A DNA stretch of 64,000 nt from an uncultured Bacteroides sp. (GCF_947632445.1 NZ_CANRPM010000006.1:1-64000); one strand, 5' to 3'; numbered from the stretch's first letter, positions 8,615 to 19,060 are shown. Notes: generated by a model not told the origin, from the letters alone. Made by a program: numbers and translations.

Positions 8615-9637
8615 TTAGTCAAAATGGCATTCCGCCAAAACATCTACATCGTATTGCGTGCCGTTTCGGTCCGTCTCCGCGGTTGTCACGGATATGGAGT
8701 TCGTGTCGGCATGCTTCAGGCTCTTCCAGTTCTCCTTGTCCATCACGTCCATCGTCCACGATGCGGAGCCGGGTGTATAAGCCGCTCCCGTCGTCATGTT
8801 GACAATCTTGGCACTCACGGTGACGGGTTGTCCGGCATCCACCTCCTTGTTCGTGGAGGTTATGTAGCACACAATCTGGAACTCGTCCGCCGTGTCGATG
8901 ATGCGTACCCCGGCCCGTGCGATCGGTTGTAAGGCGGCTGAAGACGGATAGACTTCTGCGATGAACAGCTGGGTGCCGTCTACGTCACTCCGGTTCACAG
9001 TGATTGTTTTCTGCCCGTTCTTATCGCTCCAGGCTGCCGTATCCTTGTACCATTTGACATGGTAGTCGCCCACGGCGTTGGCACCGGCATAGAGCTTGGT
9101 TGTCAGGGTGCAGCTTGTCACCGAGCTTGTCAGCTGTTCGGTGCTCGCCAGAATGGCGAGGTAGTAGGAGCTGGCTCCCATGTTCTGGATCGCAATCGGC
9201 AGTTCTCCCGTCAGGTTATATTCGACACCGGCCACGGATGCGACACAGGAATAGGTCAGCGTGTCCCCCGCCACGTTCGTCTTGCTCGCCAGGTTGCCGA
9301 CGATCTTGATGGCGCCGGTAGCGGTCTCCATGGCGAACTTGCCCGTGCTGTCTTTTTTCCATCCCCCGCTTTCCGCTCCGTTGAAGTTCAAGCCCACGCC
9401 GTTGTAAGCCCAGCTATGACCCGACAGGCTGACTGTCAGTCCTCGTGCCGAAGTGACCTTGGGTGTCCGCACGGGCTGATTTGCCGCCGTGCTCCAGTCC
9501 GGTGAGACCGCCCCGCTGCTTTCGTCCACACCCTGAAACAGGGGAATGCCATTGTTCTCAAAAGTCAGCGTCAGGCTGTCGTTGGAGCGCAGACGCTTGA
9601 TGGTGATGGTGTTCTGTGCACTATAATTCTCTGCCAT
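8615..9637 (-). CDS. Tail/fibre structural protein, Ig-like
   Basis: ATG at 9637 (MAENYSAQN) is chosen, overlapping the upstream gene by 17 bases. The 340-residue product is rich in Thr, Ser, Val and Asn with alternating beta-strand patterns. Two or three segments resemble Ig-like phage domains (for example CTLTTKLYAGANAVGDYHVKWY and VTVSAKIVNMTTGAAYTPG). No enzymatic motif was seen. It lies directly upstream of DGR target 1 and probably forms part of the same tail tip or fibre base. Confidence 0.65.
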   Translation of the reverse strand: MAENYSAQNTITIKRLRSNDSLTLTFENNGIPLFQGVDESSGAVSPDWSTAANQPVRTPKVTSARGLTVSLSGHSWAYNGVGLNFNGAESGGWKKDSTGKFAMETATGAIKIVGNLASKTNVAGDTLTYSCVASVAGVEYNLTGELPIAIQNMGASSYYLAILASTEQLTSSVTSCTLTTKLYAGANAVGDYHVKWYKDTAAWSDKNGQKTITVNRSDVDGTQLFIAEVYPSSAALQPIARAGVRIIDTADEFQIVCYITSTNKEVDAGQPVTVSAKIVNMTTGAAYTPGSASWTMDVMDKENWKSLKHADTNSISVTTAETDRNGTQYDVDVLAECHFD

Positions 9638-9854
9638 AGTCCCATCCTCCCTCTGATATGATTTGATGGATGCGCGTGTCCGTATAGGCGGTTCCGTCCA
9701 ACGACTGTATTCTCTCTTCCAATTCTCCATTCAGGGAAGGCAGGCACCCGACCTCTTTCTCATTCAGGATGATGGATGCCCCCTTTACCCGGTGCCCCAA
9801 CAGTCGCACCCCGGCATTCAGGGCCTTTTCCTTGTTTGCTATAATATACCTCAT
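9621..9854 (-). CDS. Small conserved tail-module protein
   Basis: The 77-residue product is not assigned to a family. It is charged, with no membrane segment, and ends in GGWDYGREL. It sits between two large tail structural genes with tight spacing (1-base gap upstream, 17-base overlap downstream). This supports translation as part of the tail operon. Confidence 0.6.
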   Translation of the reverse strand: MRYIIANKEKALNAGVRLLGHRVKGASIILNEKEVGCLPSLNGELEERIQSLDGTAYTDTRIHQIISEGGWDYGREL

Positions 9855-9855
9855 G

Positions 9856-11061
9856 TCAATTATTTATATAGATGTTTCCGTTGCTGTCCGTATAGTTGTC
9901 CGTCGCGTCTGTCAATAGGTAGAAGGCCTTTTTCTGCTCGGCCCGGATGTACACGTCCATCCAGTCGTCAAGGTAAGTGTCGCCGATACCCGATTGATCC
10001 AACATTACTACGGTTTTGTCTCCTTCCTGCCATTCCACTCCGGTCTTGTTCGCGCTGTCCGTGTACCATACCATGCGGACAATCGGGGCCGGTATCGGCA
10101 CAATCTCTCCGTTCCACTGCACCATCGCCACGTTCCTGTGCAGTATCTCGCCAGGGTTGATGGATGCCTGGCTTGCCGGTACGCACGTGAACTTCGGATA
10201 GACACGGTTCACGGAGTATTGTTGTCTCGCCACTTCCTTGCCGTCCACCTTGACAAGTATAAGGTAATCGCCTTTCTCCACAAGACGCAAGTCCATCGTA
10301 ATCCTCGTGGTGGAGATAAGCGTTATCTCATGGTCGGCTGTGGTAAGCGGTGTCTGTGATGTCGTGCTGTTCACCCTGTAAAGCTCGATGGTATACCCTG
10401 TCGTTATCTTTTTCGTCCCTTTCGTCACCAGCAGGTCTATGGCGCGCTCGTATGAGTTCTCGTCCAAGGCTGCGCTCCTGCTCGCCTCTGATGCGGTAAT
10501 AAGTCCGTTCGCTGCCTTGTAATCGTACATAAGGAGCTTGTCAAGAAAGGGATTGTATCGGATAATCTGGCTCTCTCCAATAGACAGGGCATATGTATCT
10601 TCGCTCTTGTCCAGCGTGGTCAGCAGGAGGGTGTCCGTCTTGACAGGAATGTTCATTCCCAGCCGGGTATCGGCTATGACGCCCTCGAAATGCAGCTCGA
10701 AGCTCTCCCCCGACGCCACATTCCGGCTTATCGTGATGGCCCCGCGTGTATCACCCACCGTGTCGATGCTGTACTTCCCCTCCCACGAAGGGATTTTGGA
10801 AAGGTTCGTCCCGTTGGCAAACCAGTTCATGTCAGCCAACAGGGAGTTGGCGTAGGGCCTGTCCCAGCTACCGTCAGCCGCCTTTGCGATGACTTCCGGT
10901 AAAATCACTAAGGGCGTGACCACCCGGTCAGGTTCATATTCGTATTCAGCCGCATGATAGACCTGATTGGCAGGGCTGTTGGGCGTGAGTATCTTCAGGC
11001 TTACCGCGAGGGTGAGCGGCTGGAACTCTTTTCGGATTCTTTTCTTTTCGCTCTCTATCAT
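9856..11061 (-). CDS. Phage tail structural protein
   Basis: The 401-residue product is beta-rich with no catalytic motif. Strand-like stretches such as YTIELYRVNSTTSQ and GDYLILVKVDGKEV suggest Ig-like or jelly-roll modules. Its ATG overlaps the stop of the upstream tail-tip gene (ATGA overlap). I read it as a baseplate or tail-tip attachment protein from synteny; the family is not recognised. Confidence 0.6.
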   Translation of the reverse strand: MIESEKKRIRKEFQPLTLAVSLKILTPNSPANQVYHAAEYEYEPDRVVTPLVILPEVIAKAADGSWDRPYANSLLADMNWFANGTNLSKIPSWEGKYSIDTVGDTRGAITISRNVASGESFELHFEGVIADTRLGMNIPVKTDTLLLTTLDKSEDTYALSIGESQIIRYNPFLDKLLMYDYKAANGLITASEASRSAALDENSYERAIDLLVTKGTKKITTGYTIELYRVNSTTSQTPLTTADHEITLISTTRITMDLRLVEKGDYLILVKVDGKEVARQQYSVNRVYPKFTCVPASQASINPGEILHRNVAMVQWNGEIVPIPAPIVRMVWYTDSANKTGVEWQEGDKTVVMLDQSGIGDTYLDDWMDVYIRAEQKKAFYLLTDATDNYTDSNGNIYINN

Positions 11062-13838
11062 ATCGTTACTATCGCTTCTGCGGACGCCTCCTCATTCGTT
11101 GCCGTTATGGTAAAGAGAGTGCTTACCGCTGTTAATGAATTATTTCCCAAATCGCTCAGTTCCTTCGTGTTGTGTATCGTTATGGAACCGTTGAAGTCCT
11201 TGTGCTTTATGTTCCACGCATCATCGTCAGCGGTATCTCCGCTGTCCCTCGTGATAGTCCATTGCTTGACGGTGTCCGTGATGTCCTCCCATCCCTTGAA
11301 CACCTTGCAGGTGATGTCCATCGACTCACCGTAGGCGAGGAAGTTGTCTCCCTGCGTGTCTATCTCGATGCGTACCGGTGCATCAATCGCCAGCTGTTCG
11401 ATGGTGCCGGACATGTAGATGTTGTTCAGGTAGGCCGAGTACCCTGTCATATTGAGATCGAACACACTGAGGTTGCTCAGGTCACCGTCCTGCATGCCGA
11501 TCATGGATTTCGTGAACTCCCAGTCGTTCACTCCGACAAGGAATCGCCTGTACGTCCTCGTCTCGTAGGCGGAGGTCTGTCTGTCCTTGTTGGTGAAGTT
11601 GCCATAACCCACGAAGTGCAGGGCCTCGCACGGATGGAAAGAGTATTTCCAGCGGTCGGAGAGGCCTCGCAGCACATAGCGGAACCGTCTGTTCGTGCCG
11701 GTATCCAATATCTCTGTGATGCGGAAATAGATGGTGCAGAACCCTGCGAACATACGGTTGCCCCGGCTGTCGTCAACGTCCTCTTGTGCGTTCTCCTCCG
11801 GTGTGTCAAAATTGTGGAAATACCCCATGCAGATGTCATCTTCTGCCACCGCACCTATTTCGCCGTCCTGCAGCTTCAGTGTCACCGTACCGGTTCGCAG
11901 CGGATGGCCTTCGTCGTCGTAGTCTATCTCCACGCTTTCGATGATGCCTGCACCCGGAGAACGCCATTTGTCGCCCAAGACAATCTCCGCACGGTTGAAG
12001 CGAAGCTCCGGCACTTCCAAGAAACGTCTTAAAGTGAGTGCCTCCATTTCTCCGATGCCCTTCTCGTCAATCTTTGCGCCGAAGCCTGTCAGTCCCGAAG
12101 CGAAGCCGTCTCTCCCGAAAATCGCTCCACCCAGAAACGACACGAGAAATTCCGTGCTGTCGGGCTGGTCTTTGCGGAGGAACATTTTTAATGCCCGTAA
12201 TGCGGAAAATGTATTACTATCACTTGGAGCGGTTGAATCATTAACCTTGATAAGATATACTCCTCCTTTTCCGAAATAAGTTTGCCCCTTGTAAGTTAAC
12301 GACATGACATCACTTTCAATTTCACCGATACGTGAGTAAGGCATGCTTTCACCGATGGTATATACAGGACTGTCCCAAGGAATGTCCAAGTTCATTTCCC
12401 AGCCGAGAACACGGGAGATACGCCCGTTTTCAAAGTAAGTGTCATCCATGAGATTGATACGCTGGCCGAACTCGTATGTGCGTGAAATAGGATCTTCATG
12501 TACCCAGTCGCTCATCAGTGTAGTAGGATAGGTACCGTCGTCCTTCTTTACCTTGTCTGCGTATTTCTGTGCCTTCTCCTTTAGTTCCTGCTCGGCATCG
12601 GGGATATATTGGTCGGAAACCAGTTGAATGTTGAATCCAGAAAGAACATACTTGTCTCCATTTTCCGGCCGGATGATGTCATCAGGTAGAGGACGACCAT
12701 AGTCTTCGTTCCTAACAATCTCCCAAAGTTGCTCGCCTCGGTTTTCATCCTTAGGTGATGGGTTGAAGATGACGCCGAATATCATTCCGTTCAGCTTACC
12801 GGATTGAAAGGTTATTTGAAGTTCTTGTCCTTCGATGATATATTCTTCCTTGAACTCCAGTCCGGTATCTTTATAGCGGTAGTAAGTGACAGTCTCTTTT
12901 GTTTCATCCTCATTCTCTACTTCTTCGGTGCGGGTATGTACATCAGAAAGGGTGCCCACCCGTCGAGGATAGACATCATCGAATACCACTATATTCTCAA
13001 TGGCTTCTTCCTGTGACATACCTTCGTATGCGTCAATGTAGGGTGTATCGGCAGGGAGCATCAAGCGCTTCTGTACGACACCGTTCACCACTGCCTGCTC
13101 TTCGGTCGGCCGGTAATTCGTAGGGATATTACGTGTGGAGCCGAACGCATAAATACGTGTGGCATAAGTGCCCCGGCTTTCGCTGCGGGTGATGGCCAAC
13201 GCTTCGACACCACGCTCGATTTTGACAGCATCGCCGAACTCATTTCTCCCGAAATGAATTACGTTGTTCGTTATCCAGCAATCACAGTTCCACTTGTCTT
13301 CACCCGCCATCGAAAACAAAGCGTCCAACAGGTTCATGTTGTCGTAGGTCATTGGCACAGCCTTGTTCTCAATGGTATTGTCTATGTTAAATGTGAATTC
13401 TGTTCCTTTATAGGTATATCCCAAGGCTTTCAGATTGCGAAGAAATACGCCTAATTGTATGTCAAGTGATGCGGTGAGTGACCATGAAGCTTCACTGCCG
13501 GCTTGTTCTGGGTTGTATTTGAAGATCTTGTTTTTCCACTTCCGGTAGTAGGCTTCCAGCTTTAACTCGTAGTCATATCCTCCAGTGGAAGCGTTATACA
13601 CGGGCTTCTGCAAATCGGTTATCTCATAGATCTTCGCTAACTTGCCACCCATTGATTCATCAAAAACTCCAGACAAGTCTGCGTAATCGCCTAATTTGAA
13701 TGGAATAGGAGAGGGTACCGAGAAAGGCAGGGTAATATAGTCCTCTTTCATCAACATAAACTTTCCTTTGGCTCCCTTGTTGATGGGAGTGGAAAATCTT
13801 ACTTGCCCAGATATGTCTTTGATGTCAATAGTTATCAT
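11058..13838 (-). CDS. Large tail tip (Tal/baseplate hub-like) protein
   Basis: At 926 residues this is the largest tail protein after the tape measure and follows the distal-tail-like gene, the place of the tail-associated/hub protein in siphoviruses. The N-terminal part (DISGQVRFSTPINKGAKG, then a domain through about residue 400) resembles Bacteroides prophage tail proteins of this position. The later half contains strand-rich repeats and ends with an Ig-like segment. Base composition changes inside the gene near 12.2 kb: the 3' part is GC-rich like the DGR region and the 5' part is AT-rich like the rest of the phage, which suggests a mosaic joint. Confidence 0.7.
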   Translation of the reverse strand: MITIDIKDISGQVRFSTPINKGAKGKFMLMKEDYITLPFSVPSPIPFKLGDYADLSGVFDESMGGKLAKIYEITDLQKPVYNASTGGYDYELKLEAYYRKWKNKIFKYNPEQAGSEASWSLTASLDIQLGVFLRNLKALGYTYKGTEFTFNIDNTIENKAVPMTYDNMNLLDALFSMAGEDKWNCDCWITNNVIHFGRNEFGDAVKIERGVEALAITRSESRGTYATRIYAFGSTRNIPTNYRPTEEQAVVNGVVQKRLMLPADTPYIDAYEGMSQEEAIENIVVFDDVYPRRVGTLSDVHTRTEEVENEDETKETVTYYRYKDTGLEFKEEYIIEGQELQITFQSGKLNGMIFGVIFNPSPKDENRGEQLWEIVRNEDYGRPLPDDIIRPENGDKYVLSGFNIQLVSDQYIPDAEQELKEKAQKYADKVKKDDGTYPTTLMSDWVHEDPISRTYEFGQRINLMDDTYFENGRISRVLGWEMNLDIPWDSPVYTIGESMPYSRIGEIESDVMSLTYKGQTYFGKGGVYLIKVNDSTAPSDSNTFSALRALKMFLRKDQPDSTEFLVSFLGGAIFGRDGFASGLTGFGAKIDEKGIGEMEALTLRRFLEVPELRFNRAEIVLGDKWRSPGAGIIESVEIDYDDEGHPLRTGTVTLKLQDGEIGAVAEDDICMGYFHNFDTPEENAQEDVDDSRGNRMFAGFCTIYFRITEILDTGTNRRFRYVLRGLSDRWKYSFHPCEALHFVGYGNFTNKDRQTSAYETRTYRRFLVGVNDWEFTKSMIGMQDGDLSNLSVFDLNMTGYSAYLNNIYMSGTIEQLAIDAPVRIEIDTQGDNFLAYGESMDITCKVFKGWEDITDTVKQWTITRDSGDTADDDAWNIKHKDFNGSITIHNTKELSDLGNNSLTAVSTLFTITATNEEASAEAIVTI

Positions 13839-13873
13839 TGTTGGGTTTCGTACACTTTCATACGATGTCTATG

Positions 13874-13905
13874 CAAAAGTACTAATAATGTCTGAAAAAC
13901 AAACG
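13874..13905 (-). promoter_or_regulatory. Late promoter for the tail-tip/fibre operon
   Basis: On the minus strand, TTTG (13900-13903) lies 18 bp before TACTTTTG (13874-13881), fitting the Bacteroides TTTG/TAnnTTTG consensus. The -33 region is inside CTGAAAAACAAAC (plus strand), also found at 25946 and 42637. Confidence 0.7.
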
Positions 13906-13908
13906 TTT

Positions 13909-14328
13909 TTATTGCGATTTTCTATTTTCTGGATTGAATTCTTCCAATTTCAGAGTAAATTTTCCTATACCTTGCATGAACTGGCTGAATTGGCTGCACG
14001 ATTTATATATCATCCGATATATTACATCTTTCTGATAAGAGGTTTTTATTTCCAACGCTCCTTTTTTTAGTTCTTCACAAAAAGAGAGGTATCTTTCAAA
14101 GAACTGATCCTTGTGTGTCGCCGTCAGATGGATTTCTAAAGACAAACTTCTTTCATCAACTTTCACATTCTCAGTTATGACCCTTTTCCCATGTTCAAGA
14201 CGTGACTTATTTTCTATATACTCTTTGTTTGGTGCAGGTGTCATTAGTGCAGATAGTGATGTGTCAGCCATGCTTATTCCCCATGTGTCATAAGCATCTT
14301 TCCCGTTAATATAAAGTTCTCCTTTCAT
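13909..14328 (-). CDS. Distal tail-like protein
   Basis: ATG at 14328 (MKGELYINGKDAYDTWG) is chosen over an upstream start. The 139-residue protein begins like the distal tail (Dit-type) proteins of Bacteroides siphophages, where an element such as INGKDAYDTWGI opens the adaptor fold. It lies between the tape measure and the tail tip gene, matching a tail tube-to-tip connector. No other domain is visible; the assignment is by position and N-terminal look. Confidence 0.6.
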   Translation of the reverse strand: MKGELYINGKDAYDTWGISMADTSLSALMTPAPNKEYIENKSRLEHGKRVITENVKVDERSLSLEIHLTATHKDQFFERYLSFCEELKKGALEIKTSYQKDVIYRMIYKSCSQFSQFMQGIGKFTLKLEEFNPENRKSQ

Positions 14329-14381
14329 AATAAAATTTTTACAGTTCCTCATTGATTATTTCAAAACATCATTTACTTCCA

Positions 14382-17300
14382 TTATAAAGCATTCTTTAAA
14401 TTAGTATTAATGTCATCAAGTTTTTTTCCAAATCCTTCAAGTATCTTTTTGGCAAATCCAGAAATGTCTTCAAGGTGTCCGTTAGACAAAATCATCAAAT
14501 TCTTTATTTCAAGAAGGGTTTCGCCACTCCCTTGCGCTGAAACACTTATGGTCTGAAGGACTGTTATGTTTTGGAGTATCTGTAGCCCGACTTCATATAA
14601 GGCGGTAAACCGTCCGTTTAATTCGTCGGCAGTGTCCTGCGACATTGCTTGGAAGCCTTTGCCGCTTGCGGACTGGGCGGTTGTTTCCTGTTGTGTCAAG
14701 TCTATCCCGGTCTCATTTTTTATTGTCTCTATGATGTTTTTGCCAAGCCCTTCTATTGCAGGCAACTGCGCCTCGGCATTTTCAAGCATCTTTTGGGTAA
14801 GCGCAGTAACTCTCCGGTTCAGCTCCACTTCGTCAATCAAGCCGCTCGCATAATCTTCATACGCTTTTGAAATTTGTGACTGGTAGCTTTCGCCTTTCCC
14901 CCATACATCTTCATTGTTGAAAATCTTTTCAAGCGTGATGGTACGCAGCATATCAGAAACGATGTCACGGAACGTATCAGAAGCATATTCCCTGAAGCTA
15001 TCCAAAGCATTCTTCCCGTTGTCAAGCCAACTCCATATGCTATCTACAAAATTATCTACAAGAGGCTCATATAAGGAACTGACATACTCATGCAACTGCT
15101 CGATATACTCATCGTACTGCTCACGGAGTTCCATTAAGGCTTCAAGAGTTTCTTTTGTCTGGCCTACAAGTTTGTTTCCATAATTGTCAATAAGCGATTG
15201 GGCAAGTTCTTTGTTTACAAGTCCCTTGTCATCGAACAGTTCACCTAAGCCGTTCTTCCTCGCCCATGTAACAAGGTCTTCAGTTTGCTGTGAATGTCCT
15301 CCGATTCCGGTTCCCAGGAATCCGCTGCTTGCCTTTCTCGTTTCAATGCGCAAATTATTGATTGCGGCCGTCTGACCCTCTTTGTAGTCTCCCTGCCCCC
15401 AAATATTCTTCCAATTATCCCACCAAGAGAGAAGTGACAAATTCCCCATTACCCAGTTTAATGCCCCTGTAAGCCAACCGCCTCCACTCTCATTCTGATA
15501 GATGGCTTGTGATTCCCCGGCTTTATCTACGTATGCTTTGTAAACCTCATCATGCAGGGTCTTGTAATCACGGAGACTTTTCAAGTTGTCAGAGGAGAAC
15601 CAGTTGCTTTCAGCCTGCTGCGCTTCCAAAGTTGCAATGCGGTATTCGTTAACTGCATCGGTAAGCGCATTTATCTCTTTTATCTTTTCTGCGTATGCTT
15701 CGTATTGTTTGAAAGCTTTGTTATTGCCCAACTCGCTTATTTTCTGCAATAGCTGTATGGCTGTGGATATAATGCCAAGAATGACAGAGGCTTTTTCTAT
15801 CGCAGATATTGCGTTTGCTCCTGTCTGAGACACCTTGCCTATACCGTCAATCGTGCTTGTAGCGAACAGTGCCACATCACCCATAAGGGAGATGATCTCG
15901 CCTGCCTGCCCGCCTATCACACTTCCGATACCTTTTATCGCATCGACAAGCTCATCCACTTTCTCTCTCGCTGTATTTTCCGCTTTGATGAAATTGTTAT
16001 TGGCTTTCTGATGTTTGTCTTTGGCGGCATTATATTTGTTCAGCGCATCTGTAGCGGACAGATATGTAGCCTTGATTTTCCCATCTTCTCCAAGGGTGGT
16101 TCCCGTAACGATTTTCTTTCCGCTATTTACAGCATTAAGTCGTCTTTCCGCTTCAGCAAGTTCATTTTCTGCCTCTGCAAGCTCTTTCTGACGGTCTGCA
16201 AGTGCCTTGAACGGATCACGTGCATCCAGCTCATCCATGATTTCTTGAATCGTGGTCGTATATTCCCGCAAGTCCTCAGGATTAAGCGTTTGCGCGGCCG
16301 TCTGCTCGGCGTTCTCTAATTGGGTTAGCAGGGAATTGAGCGTTTCGGAAGAAGTGTTCTTCAAGTCTTCAAAAGCACGGATGTATTCAGGAGACTGTTT
16401 CAACACTTCAAAGTCATGCCTTATCAGCTCTTTGCCTTTGTCGGCAATAGCTTTTGAGATAGAGCGGTCAATCTTGGCAACTTCATCGGCATTCCCTTGG
16501 GACTCCGCATTATTACGTGCCTTTTGCAGGGTGGCAATATCATCGTTGAACTTCTTCTCAATGGCAAGGCGCTCGTCTGTATATGACCGGTATTTGTCAA
16601 CAGAAGATTTGTATAAGTCATTGATGCTTTTATCCATGCCCTGAATATTCAGGAAAATCGCCTTGTTTATCTCATCCTGCTGTTCATGCGTCAGCCCGTT
16701 TTTATTGACTTCCGTAATCCCTGCTTCTTTGTTCGCCTTGGCCAATTCCATTGCCTTCTTCTCAATGGTTTGTTTCTGCTCCTCATAGTCGGATTTTATC
16801 TGTGCCAGTTTCTTTTCTGTCCCATCATCCATGAGGTCAATTTCTTCCTGCTGGTTCTTACGGCGAAGAGAAAGGAGTTGTTCAGAAAGTTGTTCTTGCT
16901 GTTTGAGCTGTTCTTCTGCTTGTTTTTTGGCCTCATTAATAGCCTTATCGGATGTTATTCCTCCAAGTGATTCGTATTTCTTCTTTTTATCATCATAATC
17001 GGTCTTTGCGTCTTCATATTGTTTTGATGTGAAAGTTTTTTTATCCTTTTCAATCTCTTCAAGTTTCCTTTTAGCTTCTTCCCATGCTTTCTTTGCGGCA
17101 TCATAATCTTTCTGGTAATTTGACTCTTCATCTATGACTTGTTTGTTTTGACTGGTTGCCTGTGGAGATGTGTCAGAAATTCCAAACCGCTCTTTGGCAA
17201 GCTTATCGAGCTTTTCTGTTGCATTGATTGCACTGCTGATCTTAATAATATAGGATTCAATAGATCGATTTACTAAAAAACCACCTTCCCCTGCAACCTT

Positions 17301-18878
17301 ATCAAGTATAGTTTGCGTTTCATTATCAAGCCCGCTCAGTTTTGATAATCCATTTATTGATTTTACATTTCCGCTTAAAACGGAATTTCTTATTTTGGTA
17401 TAAAATTTTGCCCCTTGTTCTTCACCGAGCTTCTGAATAAGTCTTTCTTGGATTTTAGAGAGATTGTCAGATATTAAGCTATCAAGTTCTTCCTGTTGTT
17501 CTCCTTTAAACTTTTCATATTGTCTGGCTCCAAAAGACTTGGTGATTGCCTCGGTTAATTTTAAATAAGCCTGTTCGGTAAGTCCAACCTTTTCTATTTC
17601 TTCATCCAAGCCATCATAGTACTTAGAGTAACCTTTTACAATTTTATCTTTAACATCATTGTATTCGTCAGTCCCCTTTGTCAATGCAGATAGCTCACCT
17701 TTCAATTTTGCGAGTTCACGTTGTTCTGACAAGGAAGCTTTTTCTGCATCTTTTATAGCATCATTCAATTTCGATTGAGCTTTCTCTGCATCGGTTTGGT
17801 ACGTAGCAAGCTTATATATCCCATATCCAAGAGCGGTAACAGCGGCTGCAACCAATACATAAGGATTAGCCATCAACGCTTTGTTCAAAGCAAGCGTTTT
17901 AGCTTTCAGAACTTCTGTCACAGCCTGCATTTTTGTCAATCCTGCCATGTACGCCAATGTGGATTGATAGCGTAAATTTTCAATGGCACTCAGTGAAATC
18001 AATACAGCCTTGTAAGCTCCATACGACCCAACAAGTTCAATAATGATTTTCCCGATTGCTTCATAGTTCTCTACAAGATATGACACGCCGGATAAAGCTT
18101 TGTTGATAAATCCTTCATTGGTCTTTCCGATGTTATTGAACATAGTGTCAATGGCATCCTCGATATTTGCTATCTGCCCGGCAATGGTTTTAGATTGTGC
18201 TTCCATCAGGCCACCGAACTTTCCACCTTCGTTTGTCAGGCTTTCTATCACTTTCTGAACTTCAGGGAAACCAACTTTACCGGCTTCAACCAAGCTCTTC
18301 ACTTCGCTTTCAGCTACTCCGAACTGTTTTGCAAGTTCCTGTATCATAGGAATACCACGACCTGTGAATTGGTTCAAATCAGCTGTATAAAGTCGTCCTT
18401 GTGCCCTTGTCGTACCATACAAATATACCAAATCACCAAGCGGAATGCTCAATCCGGCAGCAATATCACCAAGCCGGATAAGCGTTTTGTTTACATCTTC
18501 GGCTGCGACACCGTATGCAAGCAAAGACTTGGCACCATTAGCGACACCCTGCAAATCAAATGGAGTAGTGGCAGCTGTCTTCACCATTTGTGCCATAAGT
18601 TTTTCAGCTTGCTCTTTACTTCCAAGCATGGTCGTAAAAGCTACTTCAAGTTTCTGGAACTCCCCACGGATTTGTACAGCTTTCGATATGAATTCTTTTG
18701 CAGAAAAGCCGACGCCAATTGCTGCAGCAGACCTTGCAAGGCGATTGAACAACTCTTCGATATTTCCACCCTCTTTTTCTACGGTCTTCGATACAGACTT
18801 AACGCCATTTTCTGTTTCTCGCAGTTTGCGTAGCAAATTAGTATTATCACCGGTAATGTCAAAATGCAATCCTGCCAT
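14382..18878 (-). CDS. Tape measure protein
   Basis: This 1498-residue protein is the longest in the window. It has an N-terminal tape-measure domain (LARSAAAIGVGFSAKEFISK, then AFTTMLGSKEQAEKL), hydrophobic segments near residues 270-370 (LVAAAVTALGYGIYKLA), and very long coiled-coil stretches rich in Lys, Glu and Gln. It sets tail length and sits between the tail chaperone/tube genes and the tail tip genes. If about 1.5 angstrom per residue applies, the tail would be a little over 200 nm, typical of long-tailed siphophages. A Bacteroides-type promoter lies just upstream. Confidence 0.9.
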   Translation of the reverse strand: MAGLHFDITGDNTNLLRKLRETENGVKSVSKTVEKEGGNIEELFNRLARSAAAIGVGFSAKEFISKAVQIRGEFQKLEVAFTTMLGSKEQAEKLMAQMVKTAATTPFDLQGVANGAKSLLAYGVAAEDVNKTLIRLGDIAAGLSIPLGDLVYLYGTTRAQGRLYTADLNQFTGRGIPMIQELAKQFGVAESEVKSLVEAGKVGFPEVQKVIESLTNEGGKFGGLMEAQSKTIAGQIANIEDAIDTMFNNIGKTNEGFINKALSGVSYLVENYEAIGKIIIELVGSYGAYKAVLISLSAIENLRYQSTLAYMAGLTKMQAVTEVLKAKTLALNKALMANPYVLVAAAVTALGYGIYKLATYQTDAEKAQSKLNDAIKDAEKASLSEQRELAKLKGELSALTKGTDEYNDVKDKIVKGYSKYYDGLDEEIEKVGLTEQAYLKLTEAITKSFGARQYEKFKGEQQEELDSLISDNLSKIQERLIQKLGEEQGAKFYTKIRNSVLSGNVKSINGLSKLSGLDNETQTILDKVAGEGGFLVNRSIESYIIKISSAINATEKLDKLAKERFGISDTSPQATSQNKQVIDEESNYQKDYDAAKKAWEEAKRKLEEIEKDKKTFTSKQYEDAKTDYDDKKKKYESLGGITSDKAINEAKKQAEEQLKQQEQLSEQLLSLRRKNQQEEIDLMDDGTEKKLAQIKSDYEEQKQTIEKKAMELAKANKEAGITEVNKNGLTHEQQDEINKAIFLNIQGMDKSINDLYKSSVDKYRSYTDERLAIEKKFNDDIATLQKARNNAESQGNADEVAKIDRSISKAIADKGKELIRHDFEVLKQSPEYIRAFEDLKNTSSETLNSLLTQLENAEQTAAQTLNPEDLREYTTTIQEIMDELDARDPFKALADRQKELAEAENELAEAERRLNAVNSGKKIVTGTTLGEDGKIKATYLSATDALNKYNAAKDKHQKANNNFIKAENTAREKVDELVDAIKGIGSVIGGQAGEIISLMGDVALFATSTIDGIGKVSQTGANAISAIEKASVILGIISTAIQLLQKISELGNNKAFKQYEAYAEKIKEINALTDAVNEYRIATLEAQQAESNWFSSDNLKSLRDYKTLHDEVYKAYVDKAGESQAIYQNESGGGWLTGALNWVMGNLSLLSWWDNWKNIWGQGDYKEGQTAAINNLRIETRKASSGFLGTGIGGHSQQTEDLVTWARKNGLGELFDDKGLVNKELAQSLIDNYGNKLVGQTKETLEALMELREQYDEYIEQLHEYVSSLYEPLVDNFVDSIWSWLDNGKNALDSFREYASDTFRDIVSDMLRTITLEKIFNNEDVWGKGESYQSQISKAYEDYASGLIDEVELNRRVTALTQKMLENAEAQLPAIEGLGKNIIETIKNETGIDLTQQETTAQSASGKGFQAMSQDTADELNGRFTALYEVGLQILQNITVLQTISVSAQGSGETLLEIKNLMILSNGHLEDISGFAKKILEGFGKKLDDINTNLKNAL

Positions 18879-18925
18879 AGTCTTTTCGTACTTAGATTAG
18901 TTGCGTACAACATCATACGCTTTTG

Positions 18926-18954
18926 CAAAGTTAGAAAAAATATACTTCTATCAA
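18926..18954 (-). promoter_or_regulatory. Promoter for the tape measure gene
   Basis: Minus-strand TAACTTTG (18926-18933) lies 18 bp after a TTG (18952-18954). This separates tape-measure transcription from the genes upstream of the plus-strand cargo insert. Confidence 0.6.
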
Positions 18955-19000
18955 TGAAAATCATAGTAAGATAAATTCCAAAATATTCTTGATATTTTAT

Positions 19001-19032
19001 TTTGCTGCCAATTATATAAATTAATATATTTG
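19001..19032 (+). promoter_or_regulatory. Promoter of the HsdR-N-like cargo gene
   Basis: TTTG (19001-19004), a 20-bp spacer and TATATTTG (19025-19032) match the Bacteroides consensus. The predicted transcript starts about 22 bases before the ATG at 19061. Confidence 0.75.
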
Positions 19033-19060
19033 TGCCGTTATATTATAGCAGATAATAAAT

